A DNA stretch of 18,008 bases from Actinomortierella ambigua (taxonomy: Eukaryota; Mortierellomycota; Mortierellomycetes; Mortierellales; Mortierellaceae). Where the stretch lies: NCBI GenBank assembly GCA_016098155.1, contig JAAAJB010000629.1:1799-19806 (forward strand), read 5' to 3'. The translations under genes and the position numbers were made by a program. Below, in pieces: positions 1 to 8,759 of the stretch (within the stretch, counting starts at the first letter, position 1; each line of letters begins with the position of its first letter). The notes beneath the pieces were generated by a model. It searched no databases. It saw only the letters and a program-made list of their open reading frames with translations, and was not told the origin of the DNA.

Positions 1-52
1 AACACACCTACACCCTCCGGAGTTCGAGAGCCCCACTCATAATCCACATGCC

Positions 53-75
53 AAAAAAAAAAAAAAAAAAAAAAA
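53..75 (+). repeat. A23 homopolymer in the leader of paralogue 1
   Basis: An uninterrupted run of 23 A lies 17 nt upstream of the preferred start codon of the first tetraspan gene. An ATG at 48-50 would read through it in frame as a polylysine leader (M-P-K7-S-D-D-T-L-I). The paralogues all start close to the equivalent of the ATG at 93, so I treat the run as 5' leader, not coding sequence. Paralogue 3 has a similar A18 tract in its leader. Confidence 0.8.
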
Positions 76-92
76 GTGACGATACCCTCATC

Positions 93-908
93 ATGACTTC
101 TGCCTTATCTGCCTACATCTGTCGCCTGCTGGTGATTTTACTCTCTCTGCCCGTGCTGGCAGGTTGCGTGTGGATGCATATCATCTACTTCCAATACCGC
201 AATGTGATCATTCGCTGGAAATACCGTTCCGAGTATGCATTGGCAGGCGTCACCTTGGTCTCCTACATGGCCTCATTTTGTCTGTACCGTCTGGGCAGAT
301 ACCGCTCCAAAGCCCGGTCCGACACCTACATGGTCTTGGGCTGCATTTTGGGCGCGCTCTGGCTCCATACCAGTCTCCGCATCTTGATCCCCTCTGAACG
401 ACAGGTACTGCCCGTGGACTACCCGTACACGGATCGTGATGATATTCGCTGGTGGAGTAGCTTTGACACCCCCAACGACCGCAACCTGTTCCGCTGCTCT
501 GGTGACCCCAACTCGCGCCTGGGCGAGCACCTGTCGTCGGTGCTCTGCTACATTGATAGGACGGTGGCCATCATCGGCGTTCTGTGTGGCCTCTTTGTGA
601 TTGCGGAAAGCTGCATGTCTTATTCCTATGACAAGCGCCTTCGTAATCGACAGGACCAACAGCAGCAGCCCTATGGTGATTACGCCCTCGGCTACAATCC
701 CGTCCACACAACAGCCGTTATCGCTCCCACAGCTGTTCTTGTCGAGCCTACGCCCATTGGCTATGGTGCGCACACTGTATCACCACCACCAGTACCACCG
801 GTCGTCCCTGTGGGTTCTCCTTACAATCCATACGAGACTACCCCGGCTTACGAGCCGCAGCCAGATGTGGCCCCTCTCGGTGACAAGAAAACATCTGGAT
901 TCCATTAA
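93..908 (+). CDS. Four-span membrane protein, tandem paralogue 1 (long Pro/Tyr-rich tail)
   Basis: Single-exon gene of 271 aa. Predicted membrane spans lie at about residues 12-33, 48-66, 79-99 and 157-176. The charged loop between spans 2 and 3 (YRLGRYRSKAR) suggests the cytosolic side, so the N and C termini would be cytosolic and the 57-residue loop between spans 3 and 4 would be luminal or extracellular. Family signature residues are C25 in span 1, RWK at 41-43, SERQVLPVDYP then DRD in the big loop, C135 and C152 in the loop, and C165 in span 4. The tail is about 90 residues, far longer than in the other three copies. It contains a Gln run, DYALG (196-200) and a Pro/Val/Tyr-rich stretch. 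The start at 93 was chosen by alignment with the paralogues; the in-frame ATG at 48 adds a polylysine stretch encoded by a homopolymer. I do not recognise the family. It lacks the GLW...C..C pattern of claudin/Sur7 and the CCG of tetraspanins. Function is unknown. Confidence 0.88.
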   Translation: MTSALSAYICRLLVILLSLPVLAGCVWMHIIYFQYRNVIIRWKYRSEYALAGVTLVSYMASFCLYRLGRYRSKARSDTYMVLGCILGALWLHTSLRILIPSERQVLPVDYPYTDRDDIRWWSSFDTPNDRNLFRCSGDPNSRLGEHLSSVLCYIDRTVAIIGVLCGLFVIAESCMSYSYDKRLRNRQDQQQQPYGDYALGYNPVHTTAVIAPTAVLVEPTPIGYGAHTVSPPPVPPVVPVGSPYNPYETTPAYEPQPDVAPLGDKKTSGFH

Positions 909-993
909 AAACTTCTTACATTTTCCTTCCCTCTCTCTCCTCTCCCTGTCATCTGTGAATACTCTATACCCTCTCTCTTCCTAGTTCAGTACC

Positions 994-999
994 AATAAA
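994..999 (+). terminator. AATAAA polyadenylation signal of paralogue 1
   Basis: A perfect AATAAA hexamer 86 nt after the stop codon, preceded by a T/C-rich 3' leader. The position fits the 3' end of the first tetraspan gene. Confidence 0.5.
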
Positions 1000-1091
1000 C
1001 TTTGTAAAGTGCCTTAGACATTAAAGATGACACGATTCTTGGTTTTGAGTCTGGGATGAAAAAATTCGACAGCCAACCCGTAGAATCGAAA

Positions 1092-1168
1092 GCCGTGCTA
1101 CTCAGTCAGAAAGAAGTCAAATGTGTTGGAATCAAACGTTGTGGGTTCGAGTCAGAAATGATGCGGCA
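1092..1168 (+). pseudogene. tRNA-like relic or SINE head (A-box and B-box geometry)
   Basis: CTCAGTCAG at 1101-1109 resembles the D-arm/A-box of a tRNA. GGGTTCGAGTC at 1143-1153 is a near-perfect T-arm/B-box. The 42-nt distance is that of a real tRNA gene. GCCG at 1092-1095 could pair with CGGC at 1164-1167, extended by two G-T pairs, as a remnant acceptor stem. The T stem and D stem do not pair properly, G10 is missing, and no anticodon stem is visible, so this is not a working tRNA. It could be a decayed tRNA gene, the head of a SINE (an A10 run follows at 1275-1284), or chance. Confidence 0.3.
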
Positions 1169-3329
1169 CATGGCCATGACTTGCTCTTTGTTACACAAGC
1201 GTCAAGACAATCAAAGGAGGCCATAGCCCTGGTTCCACGGTAGACTGTTGATATCTCTTGATCAATTTCGAGGGAAAAAAAAAACAACAACAGCATTATC
1301 ATGCAGTTGAACACAGACCAACTCGAGCGTATAATTTTTGGCTCCAGTCATATCATCTCTCACGCTTTCTTCCGCGCTGACCGATAGTACTTATGATCTG
1401 TACGAAACGTATCTTGCTAATGCTTTCGCTGCTGTTTTTACAAAACGCATGACCAAAAATGCTTCACGCGATCATTTTAAGCTTTCGAGGCGTTGAACTT
1501 TGTTTCTGCGTAGACGAAGTACTGTAGGTCATTTTGAGGATGGCCCAGACTTACGTTGAGGCTGTGAGTTGTCGCAAGTACCAGGGAATGAAAAAAAAAA
1601 CAGAGCCGTGTGCTTCAGATCGAAGAAAGCGGAATAGCAGAGGACAGAGTGGCGGTTTGAACACAGCTCTCTGCACATATCCTACCGCGCCTGCCAATAA
1701 TAAATATAGAGTGACGGAAACTCTATTATGAAATTTTTGAGCTAGACCACACGGGTGCTCAGACGACTGAGTTTTTAAAGTAGGAATGGTTGTCCAATGG
1801 TGAAAAAAGTTGAATACATGTGTAACCATACCTTTTACATCTTTTCCCCCCTCCCCTCTCTTTGAGGACTGTATCCGAAAGAAACGGTATCGTCGAAAAC
1901 AGTGCTCATAGCGGAGGCAGGCGATGGAACAAGAGACGAGAATTGCAAAGGACGTGAGAAAAGGTTTGTTTGTTTTTACATTTTCGTTCTCAGAAATCTT
2001 GAACTTTGTAGCAACCTCGTTGATATATCCGCGGTGAATTTAGTCGCCGAGTACTGCCGGAGATGTATACTTGGAGAGTGAATTATCGCCTTGGTGGTGC
2101 TTACCTTGCATGGAGACGACATTTTACTAGCTCTCTGGGTACTGCTCTCCTTTGAAACATCTGTTGAGAAGAATGTAGATTGAAGAACATTAGGAAGAGG
2201 TCTTTCGTCTCGCTATACGTTTTTGCTCCGTTGCCAAACTCTATGCCACCGCTGCCTTTGTGGGAGTGCGGCCGCCTCTTCTCATAAATGTTCTCTTCCT
2301 TCTTCCGTTCATACTTCATGTCAACGGTAGATGGGCTGTATTCTATTTGTCAGTGGCAACATACTATACAAACTTGTACGGAAGAAGAAGTGTCGACGGC
2401 GGAGCGGAACTCTATCATATTTAGCATTGCTGGATTTCGATCAACAACTGAAATTGGCATTGTGATCTTGTGAAAAGTCGTCTTCCGTGAAGTATGTGTT
2501 CTGCACGCAAGTGTATGCCGAGACACTCACTGGATCATAGGTCACTGACACATAATTGACCTTGTTCAACATGAAAGACAGCAGCGACATCGCGGTATTG
2601 CAGGGCCACTTCGAACTTGGCGTTACCCGAGCTGCATACATTTATTTGAATGCCAGGGGGCAGTGCAGGAGAGACGCTGAGGCAAAGTGCTATGTGAGGG
2701 ACAGGCGGCAGATAACCATCTGAAGGCTAAAAAAAGCCATGGTCAAGTGTGCCGGAAGGTGGGACAAAAGATCGACTTCCAGTGGTCGGGTGGAAGATTG
2801 GAGATCTGTGATACCTGCAAACTATGATACACAATACATGTGAGGGTGAATGGCGTCGCTTGAAAGTAGCGTGCCGAGGTTTTTTTTTTTCAGCAAGTAC
2901 ACCCGCTCCCGTTCCCATACATTAAACCGAAGCCTTGACATGGGCGAAAGCGACTCTTCATAGTTCATTGCAGACAGCCAAGCATGGAACTTGACGGCCA
3001 ATGTTATTTTCAAAGGGATTCTGTCCATGGATTCGCAAACAGATCGCTACTCGGCTTCATCGGCCGTGATCAACTTCCCTGATGAAAGGAAAGAAAGTGC
3101 CACAACCAAACATGCTTTCAGCTAAAATAAAAAAATTGGAAAAGGAGGACCAAAAAAGAATGATCATGGAACGCAACAATGGAAGCAGTTGAAAGTGGGT
3201 CAGTTTATTTTTGCTCTTGCATCAACTTTATAGAAGTCTCTTCACCATGCGCCTCGCCACTGTGGTGAATGGATCACTGCACTGATTGATACTGTTGATG
3301 AGAATGATATAGGGGTATCGGGCTGTGTT

Positions 3330-3394
3330 GGAGCCCAAACCGAAAGGGCGACATTTACCAGATGGAGCCCATCCCAAAAGGGCGACTTTTCCCA
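3330..3394 (+). repeat. Imperfect direct repeat upstream of paralogue 2
   Basis: Two 31-nt units start at 3330 and 3364, 34 nt apart. Both have the form GGAGCCC, then A-rich sequence, then AAAGGGCGAC, then a T-rich end with CCA. They lie just before the TATA-like box at 3413, so they could be paired transcription factor sites. I saw no clear copy upstream of paralogues 3 or 4. Confidence 0.6.
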
Positions 3395-3412
3395 ATACTG
3401 CAAACTTGTAGA

Positions 3413-3422
3413 CATAAAATGG
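3413..3422 (+). promoter_or_regulatory. TATA-like box of paralogue 2
   Basis: CATAAAATGG lies 205 nt upstream of the ATG at 3618. Related A/T boxes followed by GG occur at similar distances before paralogues 3 (TATAAAAAGG) and 4 (ATAAAAGG), which supports a shared core promoter design. The following leader is rich in C, T and A, as is common in fungal 5' leaders. Confidence 0.45.
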
Positions 3423-3617
3423 TCTTCCGAGCCACTTCTCCCCCTCATTTCCTCTTCAAAGGTTGTGTGCACTCTGTTTCACCTGGCCCAGACACTCCAT
3501 TCTCTCCTCCTCCTAATATCCTCTCATCCCCACCCCATCCTTCCATCATCATCCCATCCTCTTGCACCAACACCCCACAGAGACAGTCCTCCCCAGCTCC
3601 AACACACTTCAGCAATA

Positions 3618-4250
3618 ATGTCGGTACTTCTCAAGTCAGCATACATCTTCCGTGGCATCATCTGGATCCTATCCGTGGTCGCACTGGGTAGTTGTGTCTG
3701 GCTGCACATGTCCTTCAAGAAACATCGCACGCTCATTGCGCGATGGAAGTTCTTTGCAGAGTTTGCTCTTGCAGGCATCTCTGTTGCCGCCTACCCAATC
3801 TCGTATTTCGTGCGCCGGTTGGGCCGACCCCGCTCACCCATTGTGTCAGCGATCTTCATCTTCCTGGGAGGCGTGTTGGGCTTGGGGTGGATGTACACGA
3901 CGTTTGGCGTCATTGTTCTGCGCGAACGACAGGTGATGCCCGCCGACTGGCCTACGCACACTGACCGTGATCAGGTCCCGGACTGGGACAACTACTGGTC
4001 GCCGACCAACAAGACCATCTTCCTGTGCAAGGAGGACCCCAATTCGAGTGTCGGTCCAGCTCTGTCACTCTCGCTTTGCAAATTCGACGGACTCGTCGCC
4101 GCCGCCGGTGCAATTTGTGGCGTGTTTGGCCTGGTCGAGACGATGCTTTCGGCGCTCAGCGAACAGGCAACATACCGCAAGTTTGAGCTGATGGAACTCA
4201 ACGATGGCGAGGACGAGTATGAGCTTGGAGCCAGGAGAGCTCGCCGTTAG
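3618..4250 (+). CDS. Four-span membrane protein, tandem paralogue 2
   Basis: Single-exon gene of 210 aa. Spans are at about 12-32, 47-64, 76-100 and 157-177. Family signature: C26 in span 1, RWK at 42-44, RRLGRPRS at 66-73 (predicted cytosolic loop), RERQVMPADWP at 102-112, DRD at 116-118, C137 and C154 in the large loop, and C167 in span 4. A glycosylation sequon N131-K-T sits in the large loop, which supports its being outside the cytosol. The tail is acidic and ends EYELG followed by basic residues. The reading frame stays open upstream of 3618 but has no earlier ATG in that stretch (an upstream candidate at 3465 is GTG). The ATG at 3618 matches the paralogue starts and follows an A-containing context (AATAATG). 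No known family is recognised; a role as a structural or accessory membrane protein is only a guess from shape. Confidence 0.9.
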   Translation: MSVLLKSAYIFRGIIWILSVVALGSCVWLHMSFKKHRTLIARWKFFAEFALAGISVAAYPISYFVRRLGRPRSPIVSAIFIFLGGVLGLGWMYTTFGVIVLRERQVMPADWPTHTDRDQVPDWDNYWSPTNKTIFLCKEDPNSSVGPALSLSLCKFDGLVAAAGAICGVFGLVETMLSALSEQATYRKFELMELNDGEDEYELGARRARR

Positions 4251-5450
4251 ACCTAGAACTATCAATACAAAAAAAAAAAAGTAGCTCGTCACTCTTATAG
4301 ACGAAAAAAAAAAGGTAATAATAATGTATAATATTCTTAACAAGACACCCCCCCCCCAACCTCATTTTACTGCTGGTGATAGAAGACGGTATGTGTGATC
4401 CTTCGAAAGCAATCATCTCGCCCAGGTCTGAGAACAAGTCTCCAATTGGCTGTAGCCGCTAGGTGTACGGAGCGGTACCAAGTAACCAAGCTGATGAAAC
4501 AGAGCTGAAAGCAAGCGAACTTGAACTTTCAGACCGGACAGAAATGACATTCCTGCAACCGATCCAGCAGATGGCCCTTAGTCTACTCGTGCGTGAAGTG
4601 CTGCAACGGTGTGCTTCTGTTGAAGGCTGCGTTCCCTTTTGGGTAGCATGCAGATTTGGGCGTCAACTTACCTCAAACCCTAATTGATTGGGCTGTTGTT
4701 TTGCAGGTTCAGAGTCGAAACCTTCTTACTTTCCCCTCGTTCCACTCTCTCAAAATGAAGAGATGTGGGAGCAGCGGAAAATAGCGCTCTAGGAAATGTT
4801 TCCAGGCGGGCGCAACACGATTTGTTACACAACAGCAAGATGATGCAAACATGTACTGTGACTACTCTGTAAGCAGCCATCCCCTATGAAATCTTGCCGT
4901 ATTGAGGTGTGTTCTATTCCGTTCGTGCTGTGGGTTAGGATCTGAAAATCCTCGCGCGAAAAGAGAATGTGGGGCTGTACTCCTCCCCTTACTACCACTT
5001 CCCTCCTCGATGATGCACATCTTCAGCCTTTTCAGTGTTTTTTTGTGTTATCCTCTGCTCAAACCTCCCCAATTCTTACACTCGGACCAATTCACTGTTT
5101 TCTTTATACTCTCAAGCCCATTGACGTCAAAGAGAGAATCGGAGCACTGGAGGCGTTCTGCTCTCAATTCTTTTACATGCTTTGCAGTCACTACACTTTC
5201 ATTCTCCAATCCTTGGCGACATAGCGAGAAATCAATACATGCAGAGATTCTTTTTTTTTTCGTTGGGAAGGTTCTTTTGTTGCCACAAGAGTGTCTATCA
5301 AGCTGGCCGCGCCTCCAAGGCATTTCGAGGTACACGTGACAATGTTGTGGCGTGCAAAACATCACTGGTGGCATTGTTTATAAGGGCATGCATCCCGATA
5401 CAGTTGAACGAGTCAAGGGAGAGAGAGATGCATAAGTGGGGCGTACGTCA

Positions 5451-5684
5451 ATCTGAGAGAGAAGGGAGAGGAGTGGGTCTAAAAAATTGGAGCAAATACA
5501 GAAGGCAGGAGAGGCGATAGATGCAGAGGCGTGGAGGCCCTTTGGGCGTAGGCACGTCGTCGAGGTTGGTGTCAACTTCCGAGCCGTCGGCTATGTCAAG
5601 TAGCTCCAGCTCAGGCTCTACATGAGCGGCTCGAGCGAACGGGTGTATGTAGTCATTGACAAATGAAAGGTTGAGGGGGGGGGG
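5451..5684 (-). pseudogene. Possible coding relic, minus strand
   Basis: A stop-free stretch of 78 codons, entered next to a G10/C10 homopolymer at 5675-5684, with a stop at 5448-5450. The first two thirds translate to an acidic segment containing HVEPELELLDIADG and TNLDDVPTPKGPPR, with C-ending codons frequent. There is no ATG, no clear splice junction, and no family match. The translation then becomes hydrophobic and Pro/Leu-rich. It may be a decayed exon or chance. Confidence 0.2.
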
Positions 5685-6055
5685 TTACCGAGCGCACCAA
5701 CACATTTACTTTGGAAGTATAGTCTCAGGCCTTTAGAGCTGTAAAAAAAACTTTCAACTCACATCCCCTTCTCCGCTTAGTTTTGTACGTATCTTCGTCC
5801 GACAGCCACAATAGCCACTGTCTGGTGGCATCCACTTTGCTAGCCCAGCACAGTATGGCAGGCGAGCCAAACTAAGAATGGTGAAGACGACCGTTGGAAG
5901 CCTCGAAAAACAAGCTTCGATACTTCTCAGGTACAGCACTGCCACCACCCCTTTTAGGCTACAGCAGGTCGTGACGATGCTGGAATTCAAAAAAGTCTTG
6001 GCCAAATTCAGCCTTGAAGTCTATTTTTGTGCCCTCGACGTGTTTTGTCCCTCTC

Positions 6056-6075
6056 CCACCACCACCACCACCACC
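6056..6075 (+). repeat. (ACC)n microsatellite
   Basis: About six uninterrupted ACC units preceded by CCC. It lies 330 nt upstream of paralogue 3, outside any supported gene. Confidence 0.85.
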
Positions 6076-6194
6076 GTGTCCCCCCATTAGTCTACCATTA
6101 CCATGGTCGCTATGTTTGTTGGGGGTTGAGCCCTTCCTTCATCTTGGCATGAACGGCATCATATTTGTGAACCCTGGGTCAAGATTTGACGAAA

Positions 6195-6204
6195 TATAAA
6201 AAGG
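6195..6204 (+). promoter_or_regulatory. TATA box of paralogue 3
   Basis: TATAAAAAGG, the best TATA box in the window, lies 212 nt upstream of the ATG at 6407. It is followed by a pyrimidine-rich leader in which I see no ATG before the start codon, which fits a single start site. Confidence 0.65.
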
Positions 6205-6356
6205 ACTTTAGTCTCCTTCCTCTTTCTCCATTCTCTCCATCGTATTCATCTTTACTTGTAGTTCTCTCATAGACGCTTCATCTTCTGCATACCATTCTTT
6301 TAAAAACACATCTCAGCACACCCAACACACATCTCCCTTTTCACCAGCTCTTTACC

Positions 6357-6374
6357 AAAAAAAAAAAAAAAAAA
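6357..6374 (+). repeat. A18 homopolymer in the leader of paralogue 3
   Basis: Eighteen consecutive A, preceded by CC and followed by G, 32 nt before the start codon. Paralogue 1 has the same arrangement (CC, A23, G, then the start 17 nt later). Such tracts in yeast leaders can bind poly(A)-binding protein; any such role here is inference. Confidence 0.8.
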
Positions 6375-6406
6375 GAATCCCTATCCACCACTCACATCTA
6401 CTTGCA

Positions 6407-7045
6407 ATGTCAGCACTCACCAAGACCACCAAAGCCGTCCGCGCTATCCTTATATTTTTTGCAGGATTGGCTTTTGGCGGCTGTATCTGGATGCAGCTCA
6501 TCTTCATGAACAACCACACAGTGATCTTTCGATGGAAGTACCCTGTAGAGTATGCTCTCAGCGGCCTCACCTTCTTCGTGTACCTGTTCTCGTTCCTCTT
6601 CCGCCGCCTGAGCCGAGTCCGGTCTCTATTTACGTCGATCATCTACGCCATCCTTGGAACCCTGTGGGGCATCGCATGGTTGTACATTTCTCTCGCCATC
6701 GTCTCCACCCGTCGTCGTCAGATGTTCCCCGTCGACTACCCAACGCGCATCGACCGCGATCTCATTGATGGCCGCGACTGGAGCGACTACCGGACGCAGA
6801 ACGATGATAACATGTTTCAATGCGACAGTGATCCCAAGTCTAGTCTCGGCTCAAGCCTGTCCTTGGGTCTCTGCAACCTTGATCATTCCGTCGCCGCCGT
6901 TGGAGCGATCTGTGGCATCCTTGTCTTGATCGAGAACGCCCTCTCGTGCCTCGCCGAGCAGGCGGCGCGTCGCGAATCCCGTCGCGACCAATTCCCTTAC
7001 GAACAGAACCAAGAGGTTGAGCTTACAGTCAAGCAGGAAGTTTAA
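6407..7045 (+). CDS. Four-span membrane protein, tandem paralogue 3
   Basis: Single-exon gene of 212 aa. Spans are at about 12-33, 48-65, 74-98 and 160-180. Signature: C26 in span 1, RWK at 42-44, RRLSRVRS at 66-73, RRRQMFPVDYP at 102-112, DRD at 116-118, C139 and C156 in the large loop, and C169 in span 4. A sequon N36-H-T lies in the short loop after span 1, at the same position as N36-E-S in paralogue 4; both imply that loop faces away from the cytosol. The tail is short and charged (EQNQEVELTVKQEV) and lacks the YxLG motif of the other three. The start is well set: TATA box at 6195, no ATG in the leader, and a good match of the N terminus to paralogue 2. Unknown family; no enzymatic motif seen. 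Confidence 0.92.
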   Translation: MSALTKTTKAVRAILIFFAGLAFGGCIWMQLIFMNNHTVIFRWKYPVEYALSGLTFFVYLFSFLFRRLSRVRSLFTSIIYAILGTLWGIAWLYISLAIVSTRRRQMFPVDYPTRIDRDLIDGRDWSDYRTQNDDNMFQCDSDPKSSLGSSLSLGLCNLDHSVAAVGAICGILVLIENALSCLAEQAARRESRRDQFPYEQNQEVELTVKQEV

Positions 7046-7089
7046 GAAGGCGACCAACATGATGTAAAATCCACAAATAGTAGAAAACA

Positions 7090-7095
7090 AATAAA
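7090..7095 (+). terminator. AATAAA polyadenylation signal of paralogue 3
   Basis: AATAAA within CAAATAAATATAG, 45 nt after the stop codon, in an A-rich 3' leader. Confidence 0.55.
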
Positions 7096-7520
7096 TATAG
7101 ACTTTCTCACCACACAACCTACTCGTTCAATGTTAGTTATCAGCTATCTGGATTATCGACTTCGATGCATCCTACGAGTCGTTTTTATTCAAATATCTGT
7201 TTTTTTTTGTCTAAAAAAAAAAGCATGGCAAGGAATCCTAATAGAGGGTGTGGCATGCGTCTCAGCATTACCGTAGGCTTTAAAAACCCCAACGATGCAG
7301 TTCTGAGTATTGTGGCTTCTGTCAAAATAATCAATAACAACGAAGCGGCCACTCGCGATAGTCGGGTATCGCCCATCCAATGTTTTGCTGAAAGTAGTAT
7401 GCTTGATTTTATTGGATGGCCTGTTGCCCGTTGTCTCGTATTCAAAGAATGGCTGTAGTGTATCCCATGGATGCTACAGGCAAAATGACAGGACCAAAAA
7501 AAGCGAAAGAAAGAAGGGAG

Positions 7521-7540
7521 GGAAGGAAGGAAGGAAGGAA
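7521..7540 (+). repeat. (GGAA)5 microsatellite
   Basis: Five perfect GGAA units inside a longer purine-only tract (about 7496-7543, broken once by a C). Confidence 0.9.
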
Positions 7541-8590
7541 GGGCACCACGTATACGACCGCAATTTTTGTGCTCACATGCCCTCGGGTCGCTCTCCGACA
7601 TTCCTTTTGTCAACTAAAGGTTGGCGCACACAACCCAGTCCCGCTCTTTGAGCAACCTCGATCAGCATAACATGCACAATTCCTTATGCTCCTACTTACT
7701 GCGACTTATTCCGATTAGTGCCTTTTTCCCCCTCTGTCAATTCACACAACAAAGATGGAGGATAAGGACAGATAGTAGAGGGTCTGTGCAGGAAACACTT
7801 CAATTGACGCCTTTAGACATGAAAGAAGTGCAGAGGTGTTACCGTTCTCAGAGTAGTGGACTGAGCCCAGCACAGCCTTGTGTATTGCAGGAGGGATACT
7901 TCTGTGGTTGAGAACAAATCAGAAAAAATGCTGTTTCCCTCGCAGTGTCGGAAGGTTGTCAGGAGTGCTGTAACTAAGCAGTGTTTGGGTTGCTCAGATT
8001 GGCTTAGGTTTGCTTGCCTGGCCTTGCCTTGGCCGTTTCTTTTATTCTTCAGTCTCTTTTAAAGTTGGGCAAAGCCATTGAACCATCAGCCCATCTTTTC
8101 GCTGTCTTCATTGTTTGTTCTTGCCTGTCTGAAGGTACGGAATTTGATGCCATGGTTTTGGATGCCTTGTACTTTCAAATACTTCGTCATCAGACACACA
8201 TTGCTCCCTGTTGATCGAGCCCAGTCAATTCTCACCATCGAGGGCCTTTCTTCCTTCTAAGTGATGGTGTCGCAAGGAAGCAGACCACGCATGCTCTACT
8301 CCAGCCTTAAATCCTATCTCGACGTCATTTATTCTGTCGGCGGTAGGTTATTCTCTATTCTCAGTGCTAAGGTTCGCCAAGCATGATGCTTGTTTACTCT
8401 TTTCGCTCATTGAAATGTTGGAAAGTAATGAAGCATATCTCGACTGCCGTCCAGGCGCCCTTCCTGTATCTAAGAAATCCGACTGCGTTATGGTGGGTGG
8501 TAGGGATACGCCTGAGCCGCGAGCTATTCAGTTCGTTCACGCGAGCTAACACGTAAGTACGCCATATCCCAGAGCTCCGACCCATGGAGA

Positions 8591-8598
8591 ATAAAAGG
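8591..8598 (+). promoter_or_regulatory. TATA-like box of paralogue 4
   Basis: ATAAAAGG lies 169 nt upstream of the ATG at 8760, followed by a T/C-rich leader. It resembles the boxes before paralogues 2 and 3 in sequence and distance. Confidence 0.5.
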
Positions 8599-8759
8599 AG
8601 CATTCTCTGCTCTTGTTCACTGTTCACCTTCAATTTCACGACTATCCATCCTTTTCAATCCCACACTCAAATATCCTCAAATCAACAGCTATCAAGGGAG
8701 TCCTGTCGAGCAACTCTACTCTCCCACCACCGTTGTTAACAAATTCAAGCTTGGTAGAA

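Larger units (their letters stand above)
909..3617. other. Long intergenic region between paralogues 1 and 2
   Basis: About 2.7 kb with no convincing gene. It holds the polyadenylation signal of paralogue 1 near its left end and the promoter and leader of paralogue 2 near its right end (TATA-like box at 3413, imperfect direct repeat at 3330-3394). It also holds a tRNA-like relic at 1092-1168, followed by an A10 run at 1275-1284. The minus strand between 3045 and 2690 reads open with a single internal TAG, a weak hint of an old coding region. Stop-free stretches elsewhere are short and show no family motif. Confidence 0.6.
4251..6406. other. Intergenic region between paralogues 2 and 3
   Basis: About 2.2 kb without a convincing gene. 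Just after paralogue 2 there are A12 (4269-4280), A10 (4304-4313) and C9 runs with AT-rich sequence, probably its 3' end. A G10 run lies at 5675-5684 and an (ACC)n microsatellite at about 6056-6075. The minus strand from 5684 to 5451 is stop-free with an acidic, Pro-containing translation that looks coding-like but matches nothing I recognise. The TATA box and leader of paralogue 3 occupy 6195-6406. Confidence 0.6.
7046..8759. other. Intergenic region between paralogues 3 and 4
   Basis: About 1.7 kb. It contains the 3' end of paralogue 3, a GGAA microsatellite at 7521-7540, a short imperfect repeat of TTGCCTGGCC/TTGCCTTGGCC at about 8014-8033, and the TATA-like box and leader of paralogue 4 from 8591. 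Several open frames of 60-140 codons overlap one another on both strands and have no family match, so I read them as chance. Confidence 0.6.

Noticed and set aside
48..92. Start of paralogue 1 at the ATG at 48 with a polylysine leader
   Set aside because: The lysines are encoded by an A23 run, and the three other copies begin at the equivalent of the ATG at 93.
3465..3617. N-terminal extension of paralogue 2 and the similar one of paralogue 4 (8613-8759)
   Set aside because: The upstream candidates are GTG and TTG, not ATG, and the sequences look like C/T-rich fungal leaders.
5754..6180. Minus-strand open pieces upstream of paralogue 3 as a multi-exon gene
   Set aside because: Pieces such as KHVEGTKIDFKAEFGQDFF look protein-like, but I could not join them with consistent splice sites, and they run into the TATA box of paralogue 3.
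7190..7469. Minus-strand frame after a good-looking TAG acceptor (HPWDTLQPFFEYETTG...)
   Set aside because: About 95 codons open, but plus and minus frames over the same DNA are equally open. No donor of matching phase was found and no family motif is visible. Spliced reads or a protein hit would revive it.
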